Assembly (NCBI GenBank): GCA_019314085.1
Contig: JAFCZZ010000045.1
Location: 1 to 8,788 of the forward strand
Reading direction: 5' to 3'
From: Deltaproteobacteria bacterium
GTDB lineage: Bacteria; Desulfobacterota; Syntrophia; Syntrophales; UBA2210
DNA length: 8,788 nt
In this document: in pieces, positions 5,651 to 8,788 of the stretch
Layout of the letters: the number at the start of each line of letters is the position of its first letter
How positions within the stretch are numbered: the first letter of the stretch is position 1
Made by a program: the position numbers and the translations under genes
Notes under the pieces: generated by a model
What the model saw: only the letters and a program-made list of their open reading frames with translations
What the model was told of the DNA's origin: nothing
Database searches by the model: none

Positions 5651-6928
5651 TCACATTTTTTCCAGCAAGTGGATCGCCATAGCGGCCTCACCCACACCGA
5701 TGGTTCCGCCACCGTTCTCGGCCATGGCGATGCGTGGATTGTTGACCTGTCGCCTCCCGGCTTCTCCCCGGAGCTGGGTTGTCAGCTCGTATATCTGTGC
5801 AAGCCCGGATGCGCCAATGGGATGGCCCCGGGACAATAATCCGCCACTGGGATTCACCGGAATTTTTCCATCCAGGGCCGTCGCTCCGCTTTCGGCAAGT
5901 GGCCCGCCCCCCCCGATGGGGCAAAATCCCATCTGTTCGGTCTGATACAGCTCGCCAAAGGCGGTTGCATCGTGCAACTCCACCACGTCGACATCATCAG
6001 GCCCCACTCCTGCCACTTCATAGGCTGCTTTTGAGGCCCGACCACAGATATCGTTTTCCCCTATCCGTTGTCCTGATCTGATGATAGATGCACGAATACG
6101 AACAACCCTGCTGGAGGGATGCTTTTTCAGAAAACGATCGGAGCAGACAATGGCCGCCCCGGCACCGTCCCCAATAGGAGCGCACATTGCCCGCGTCAGG
6201 GGGAAAGCCACCTCATAATCATTCATGACCTGCTCGACTGTCTGCGGAAAGGTATATTGCGCCAGTGGATTCAGCGTCGAATTGTTGTGATTCTTTGCCG
6301 CAATCACAGCCAGCTGCCTCTGCGTCGTCCCGTATGCCTTCATATGCGCCCGTGCACCCGCAGCGTAAAAGTCCATGAATATGGAATGGGACTTTTCCTT
6401 CTTGGGCTCAACCCCTTTTTCCCTGGCTTCCCTGGCTTCCCGTTCCCTCTTTTTACGGACCTCCTCTTTTATCTTTTCGATAAACTTCATCGTTTCCTCA
6501 ACATCCGTTCCGGAGATGAATCCGTCCATCGATCTCTTTTTTACTTTCCCTTGATCATCTTTGGGGGGCGGGTAGTACATCTTCTCCACCCCTATAGCCA
6601 GAACACAGTCGTAAACACCCGCCTTGACTGCCATCCAGGCCGAATGAAGGGCTGTGCTCCCGCTGGCGCACGCATTTTCGACATTGATGATCGAGATTTT
6701 GTCCAGGCCGTTGGCCGACAGTGCCACCTGGCCACGAATAGAGTGCTGAAATTCCGCCATCCCCCAACCGGTATTGGAAAACCAGGCCGCTTCAAGATCC
6801 TGCAGGGCCAAACCGCAATCCGCCAGCACTTTCTTGAGGACGTCACCGGTCAGCGCCTTTATCCCCTTGTCCAGATGCTTGCCAAACTTGATCATGCCGG
6901 TTCCATAAATATATACGTTGTCGCTCAT
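5651..6928 (-). CDS. SCP-x type thiolase / nonspecific lipid-transfer protein family acyltransferase
   Basis: A 425-residue thiolase-fold protein of the SCP-x / lipid-transfer branch, which cleaves (thiolysis or retro-aldol) or makes C-C bonds next to a CoA thioester and often handles bulky or sterol-like side chains. The nucleophile region NVENACASGSTALHSAW puts the active Cys at 87. The HDxF region reads VVELHDATAFGE (315-326), so His319 is kept but the Cys of the common HDCF is Ala321. The closing motif is SRGHPIGASG (366-375) with His369, and the C-terminal segment has AENGGGTIG (403-411), Asn where biosynthetic thiolases have a second Cys. A strongly charged Lys/Arg/Glu insert lies at 148-181. 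ATG 6928 has AAGGGGAG directly upstream. It lies 33 bases after the dehydrogenase stop and 46 before the reductase start. No DUF35 (OB-fold) partner gene is visible in the window. A retro-aldolase role is possible. Confidence 0.9.
   Translation of the reverse strand: MSDNVYIYGTGMIKFGKHLDKGIKALTGDVLKKVLADCGLALQDLEAAWFSNTGWGMAEFQHSIRGQVALSANGLDKISIINVENACASGSTALHSAWMAVKAGVYDCVLAIGVEKMYYPPPKDDQGKVKKRSMDGFISGTDVEETMKFIEKIKEEVRKKREREAREAREKGVEPKKEKSHSIFMDFYAAGARAHMKAYGTTQRQLAVIAAKNHNNSTLNPLAQYTFPQTVEQVMNDYEVAFPLTRAMCAPIGDGAGAAIVCSDRFLKKHPSSRVVRIRASIIRSGQRIGENDICGRASKAAYEVAGVGPDDVDVVELHDATAFGELYQTEQMGFCPIGGGGPLAESGATALDGKIPVNPSGGLLSRGHPIGASGLAQIYELTTQLRGEAGRRQVNNPRIAMAENGGGTIGVGEAAMAIHLLEKM
6386..6487 (-). 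repeat. Charged-helix insert of the thiolase with a short tandem repeat
   Basis: Codes for thiolase residues 148-181, almost entirely Lys, Arg, Glu and Ala, likely a long exposed helix or coiled coil. Within it a 9-base unit (ccctggctt on the plus strand, at about 6421-6438) occurs twice in tandem and codes the repeated Glu-Ala-Arg. It looks like a slippage-expanded insert in an otherwise standard thiolase fold. Confidence 0.6.
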
Positions 6929-6961
6929 TTCTCCCCTTCCTGTATTGCGAACCTGTTATTG

Positions 6962-8200
6962 TTAAAGATACTCGGCCGCCGCCAGCCCCAGGGTCTCGTT
7001 TACACCGTCTTCGATCATCGCAGCGCGGGCATCCCGGAACATCTTTTCCACCGGATACTCCTTGGTCAGACCGTTTCCGCCGAAGATCTGGATGGCCTTA
7101 CTGGCTACGTATGTGGCTGTTTCTGTCGAGAGACATTTCGCTGCTACTGCGTGTGCGCCGGAAGGCATCTCCCCCTTCTCCTGCTGCGTCGCATTATACA
7201 GCGCCATACGGCGGGCATTGGCCCTGGCCGCCTCAACCCTGGTGAACATCTTGAAGAGATCGAGTTTGATGTTCTTATGCTCAAAAATCGGTACGCCACC
7301 CTGGATGCGCTCCTGAGCGTACTTAAATGCTTCATCATAGGCCGCCTTGGCCAGGCCGGCAAAGACAATCGACATGCCGCCGTTAGCGCCGGCAAGAATC
7401 AATTCACCCATGGCCTCCATCTGACCTTCAACGGGCTGCACCACCACGAACTGTTTGGGGATCCTGGCATCCTCAAAAATGATGGGACCCTGGTTCAGGG
7501 ATCGTTGGCCCATCTTGTTGAGCGGTTTTCCCCTTGATATGCCCGGCAGATCCAGGGGGATGATGGCCAGCCCCGACCCTGCCATCCCCTTGGACTGATC
7601 CAGCCCCACATGAAGTACCGCATGGGTAGCGATGGTACCGTTTGAGACCCAGGCAGCCTTTTCGCCATTGACGATATATTCGTCCCCCTTTAAGACACCC
7701 GTTACCGAAGGACCACATTTGGGATCATCCCCGCCCAGGGACCAGTCGCCGCCGTGGTCCGGTTCGGTGATAGCCCAGCAGCCGATCAACTCACCCTTTT
7801 TGTCTTCGACGAAGTCGTGAACCATCTGCTTCATCTCGGGAATGAACGGCGCAAAAACGGCAGCGAATCCGAATGGCATATTGGCGACGCCAAAACTGAT
7901 CGCCAGGCCCGTATCACCATAACCCATCTCCTCCGCGATCAGGTATCCAGCCATTGAATCCATGGTGCCCGCCATCCCTCCGAATTCCTGGGGTATGGAT
8001 CCCAAATGAAGGTCCATTTCACGGCACGCTTTGAATGCACCCCACAACGGCGATCCCTCGGCGTAAACATCAGCTGGGTCCGGCATCTGATCGAGTTCGA
8101 TCCCCACCGGACGCATCACCTCGCTGGCGAATTTTCGAACCTCTTTTTGAATTGCCAGGGTTTCACTACTGAGATTAAAATCCAGATCTCGATATGCCAT
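6962..8200 (-). CDS. Acyl-CoA dehydrogenase (FAD-dependent)
   Basis: A 412-residue flavoprotein, about 30 residues longer than the classic 380, that should oxidise an acyl-CoA to the 2-enoyl-CoA (or a ring equivalent) and pass electrons to an electron-transfer flavoprotein not encoded here. Motifs in order are an N-terminal helical domain (about 9-135), the FAD/substrate strand CWAITEPDHGGDW (141-153), VNGEKAAWVSNG (177-188), the helix segment RIQGGVPIFEHKNIK (298-312) and the FAD-binding tail QIFGGNGL (371-378), then EKMFRDARAAMIEDGVNE (385-402). The usual base Glu of the Y-E-G-T motif aligns with Asp398 in E-D-G-V. Glu266 lies near, but one residue off, the alternative base position of isovaleryl-CoA dehydrogenase. 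ATG 8200 has AAAGGGG with a 7-base spacer. It is first in the operon, about 205 bases downstream of the candidate promoter. The substrate is unknown; cyclic or branched acyl-CoA is possible. Confidence 0.92.
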   Translation of the reverse strand: MAYRDLDFNLSSETLAIQKEVRKFASEVMRPVGIELDQMPDPADVYAEGSPLWGAFKACREMDLHLGSIPQEFGGMAGTMDSMAGYLIAEEMGYGDTGLAISFGVANMPFGFAAVFAPFIPEMKQMVHDFVEDKKGELIGCWAITEPDHGGDWSLGGDDPKCGPSVTGVLKGDEYIVNGEKAAWVSNGTIATHAVLHVGLDQSKGMAGSGLAIIPLDLPGISRGKPLNKMGQRSLNQGPIIFEDARIPKQFVVVQPVEGQMEAMGELILAGANGGMSIVFAGLAKAAYDEAFKYAQERIQGGVPIFEHKNIKLDLFKMFTRVEAARANARRMALYNATQQEKGEMPSGAHAVAAKCLSTETATYVASKAIQIFGGNGLTKEYPVEKMFRDARAAMIEDGVNETLGLAAAEYL

Positions 8201-8276
8201 ATCATTTCCCCTTTCCAGGTTAGATGCTCTAAACAGGAGGCTTCGCTCCCCACCCTAAAAAAATACTTCACACCCC

Positions 8277-8294
8277 TGATGGCCTCGTAAAAAG
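8277..8294. repeat. Possible dispersed intergenic element in the leader
   Basis: The plus strand reads TGATGGCCTCGTAAAAAG within the leader of the dehydrogenase gene. From memory, closely similar strings recur between genes in deltaproteobacterial genomes. It occurs once here, so the repeat status cannot be shown from this window. Confidence 0.2.
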
Positions 8295-8348
8295 CAGCCC
8301 CTCCCTCTTGCCCATAACTATCTTCAGTTTTCAAAGAACAGAACGCTA

Positions 8349-8373
8349 AAAACCTATTTTGAAAACCTATTTT
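8349..8373. repeat. Two direct copies of a 12-base sequence
   Basis: AAAACCTATTTT occurs at 8349-8360 and again at 8362-8373, a 13-base period, inside the transcribed leader (if the promoter call is right) just downstream of the palindrome. Direct half-sites of this kind can bind a regulator in tandem; they could equally be a simple duplication. Confidence 0.5.
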
Positions 8374-8384
8374 TCAGGATTAAC

Positions 8385-8402
8385 TAAGTAAACAGTTACT
8401 TA
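8385..8402. promoter_or_regulatory. Palindromic candidate operator
   Basis: Perfect inverted repeat TAAGTAA-ACAG-TTACTTA with 7-base arms and a 4-base spacer. It lies immediately downstream of the candidate -10 region of the minus-strand promoter, or overlaps an alternative -10 (TATAAG, complement of 8399-8404). Position and symmetry suit a dimeric repressor, for example of the TetR family that often responds to acyl-CoA; the regulator is not in the window. Confidence 0.55.
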
Positions 8403-8412
8403 TAACTTTTTG

Positions 8413-8441
8413 TGTATTCACCATTTCACTCCCGATGTCAA
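8413..8441 (-). promoter_or_regulatory. Candidate sigma70-type promoter of the operon
   Basis: The minus strand has a perfect -35 TTGACA (complement of 8436-8441), a 17-base spacer and a weak -10 AATACA (complement of 8413-8418). The start of transcription would be near 8406, giving a leader of about 205 bases. A better -10-like hexamer, TATAAG, lies at 8404-8399, but its own -35 would be poor. Either choice places the palindrome at 8385-8402 on the promoter or its start site. Confidence 0.45.
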
Positions 8442-8526
8442 GACTTTTTTGAATAAGGCTTTTTCCAAAAAAGATGCATTGTCCAAAAACGATATGTACT
8501 CCCTGCGTGTATTGACCGAGTAAGAT

Positions 8527-8572
8527 TCACCCACAGGCAATATCGTTGTTTGCAGAACAATGATATGGGTGA
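8527..8572. other. Large imperfect inverted repeat / hairpin
   Basis: ATATCGTTGTT (8540-8550) and AACAATGATAT (8556-8566) pair over 11 positions, with one G-T wobble, around the 5-base loop TGCAG. An outer stem TCACCC (8527-8532) / GGGTGA (8567-8572) continues it after a 7-base bulge on one side. There is no T-run on either strand straight after it, so it does not read as a terminator. It lies upstream of the promoter and could be a regulator site, a repeat element or the structured end of an adjacent transcript. Confidence 0.5.
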
Positions 8573-8788
8573 CGAAACGTGTAACAAACTGAAAATATTA
8601 GAGCTCTATTCCGGGTGATACTGCCATTAAGAATTACCAAATCGATGCGGCTTTATTGCTGGACAGGTGGTCCCGAAAGGGAACCGCACAGCATATCTTT
8701 CTCACGAAAAAACTGATCGACGGGAGTTCACCGCCCGATTTAAAGCATATATCATCGCAGGAATGAAATACAACTTGACAAACGAATT

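Larger units (their letters stand above)
8201..8788. other. Long gene-free upstream region
   Basis: Clearly more AT-rich than the genes. It carries, moving away from the dehydrogenase start: a leader of about 200 bases, two copies of a 12-base repeat, an 18-base palindrome, a candidate minus-strand promoter, A/T-tract-rich sequence, and a large imperfect hairpin. No open frame on either strand here looks like a real protein. A 36-50 codon plus-strand stretch ending near 8764 lacks an ATG and resembles nothing I recognise. A divergent regulator gene may lie beyond 8788, but none starts within the window. Confidence 0.6.

Noticed and set aside
6119..7537. A 472-codon plus-strand open frame antisense to the thiolase and dehydrogenase genes
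   Set aside because: It straddles two well-supported genes and their gap, has no recognisable domain, and its length is explained by codon bias of the genes on the other strand.
8261..8300. An intrinsic terminator in the leader, suggested by a T7 run on the minus strand
   Set aside because: No stable GC-rich stem directly precedes the T-run.
8116..8334. A 72-codon minus-strand frame overlapping the dehydrogenase start, as a possible leader peptide
   Set aside because: It starts with TTG, has no ribosome binding site, runs out of frame into the dehydrogenase gene, and its composition is not protein-like.
8442..8520. A sigma54 promoter upstream of the operon
   Set aside because: No GG-N10-GC pair with the right context was found in this stretch; GG and GC elements seen near 8479-8490 are wrongly spaced.
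8611..8766. A plus-strand open stretch of about 50 codons near the window end (including ALLLDRWSRKGT)
   Set aside because: There is no ATG or ribosome binding site and no recognised family. It could be a gene remnant, but nothing supports that.
8634..8788. A minus-strand open stretch running in from the window edge and stopping at 8634, as the end of an upstream gene
   Set aside because: It is only about 50 codons, Cys-rich with unnatural composition, and overlaps the plus-strand stretch equally well; probably chance.
1..8788. CRISPR array, tRNA, rRNA, insertion sequence or prophage genes
   Set aside because: No regularly spaced repeats, no cloverleaf-like segment, no transposase or phage motifs were seen on either strand.

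Overview
The window holds seven genes, all read from the minus strand, in one tight series over about 8.2 kb. They are preceded (at the high-coordinate end) by an AT-rich gene-free region of about 590 bases with a candidate promoter and operator. In transcription order the genes are: acyl-CoA dehydrogenase (6962-8200), SCP-x type thiolase / lipid-transfer protein (5651-6928), an Old Yellow Enzyme type Fe-S flavoprotein oxidoreductase (3622-5604), an AMP-forming acyl-CoA ligase (1953-3542), an alpha/beta-hydrolase-fold protein (1034-1909), a crotonase-fold enoyl-CoA hydratase/isomerase (162-1022), and the N-terminus of a probable carboxymuconolactone-decarboxylase/AhpD-like protein (1-87, cut by the window edge). 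Gaps between genes are 11-79 bases. Nearly every start has a clear purine-rich ribosome binding site, so a single operon is the simplest reading.

The organism is probably an anaerobic or facultative bacterium using CoA-linked catabolism. Moderate GC in the genes, AAAGGAG-type binding sites, an oxygen-sensitive type of Fe-S enoate reductase, and a complete acyl-CoA activation and oxidation set suggest Desulfobacterota (the sulfate-reducing or syntrophic deltaproteobacterial group). No marker gene is present, so this placement is tentative.

Together the enzymes could activate a carboxylic acid to its CoA thioester (ligase), dehydrogenate it (acyl-CoA dehydrogenase), reduce an enone or dienoyl double bond (OYE-like enzyme), hydrate (crotonase), possibly open a ring or hydrolyse (alpha/beta-hydrolase fold), and cleave C-C thiolytically or by retro-aldol (SCP-x thiolase). 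A 3-hydroxyacyl-CoA dehydrogenase, an electron-transfer flavoprotein and a DUF35 thiolase partner are not visible here. The SCP-x type thiolase and BaiCD-like reductase hint at a bulky, branched or cyclic substrate such as a steroid, terpenoid or alicyclic acid, but the sequence does not fix the substrate.

The most notable point is that five of the six complete enzymes deviate at or near a canonical catalytic position. The hydrolase has Ala in place of the nucleophile Ser. The dehydrogenase has Asp in place of the usual Glu. The thiolase has HDAT in place of HDCF. The reductase lacks the usual Tyr after its HxxHG motif and has a compressed four-Cys cluster. The ligase has Arg in place of the A10 Lys. 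The crotonase keeps both of its glutamates. These could mark non-standard chemistry on an unusual substrate.
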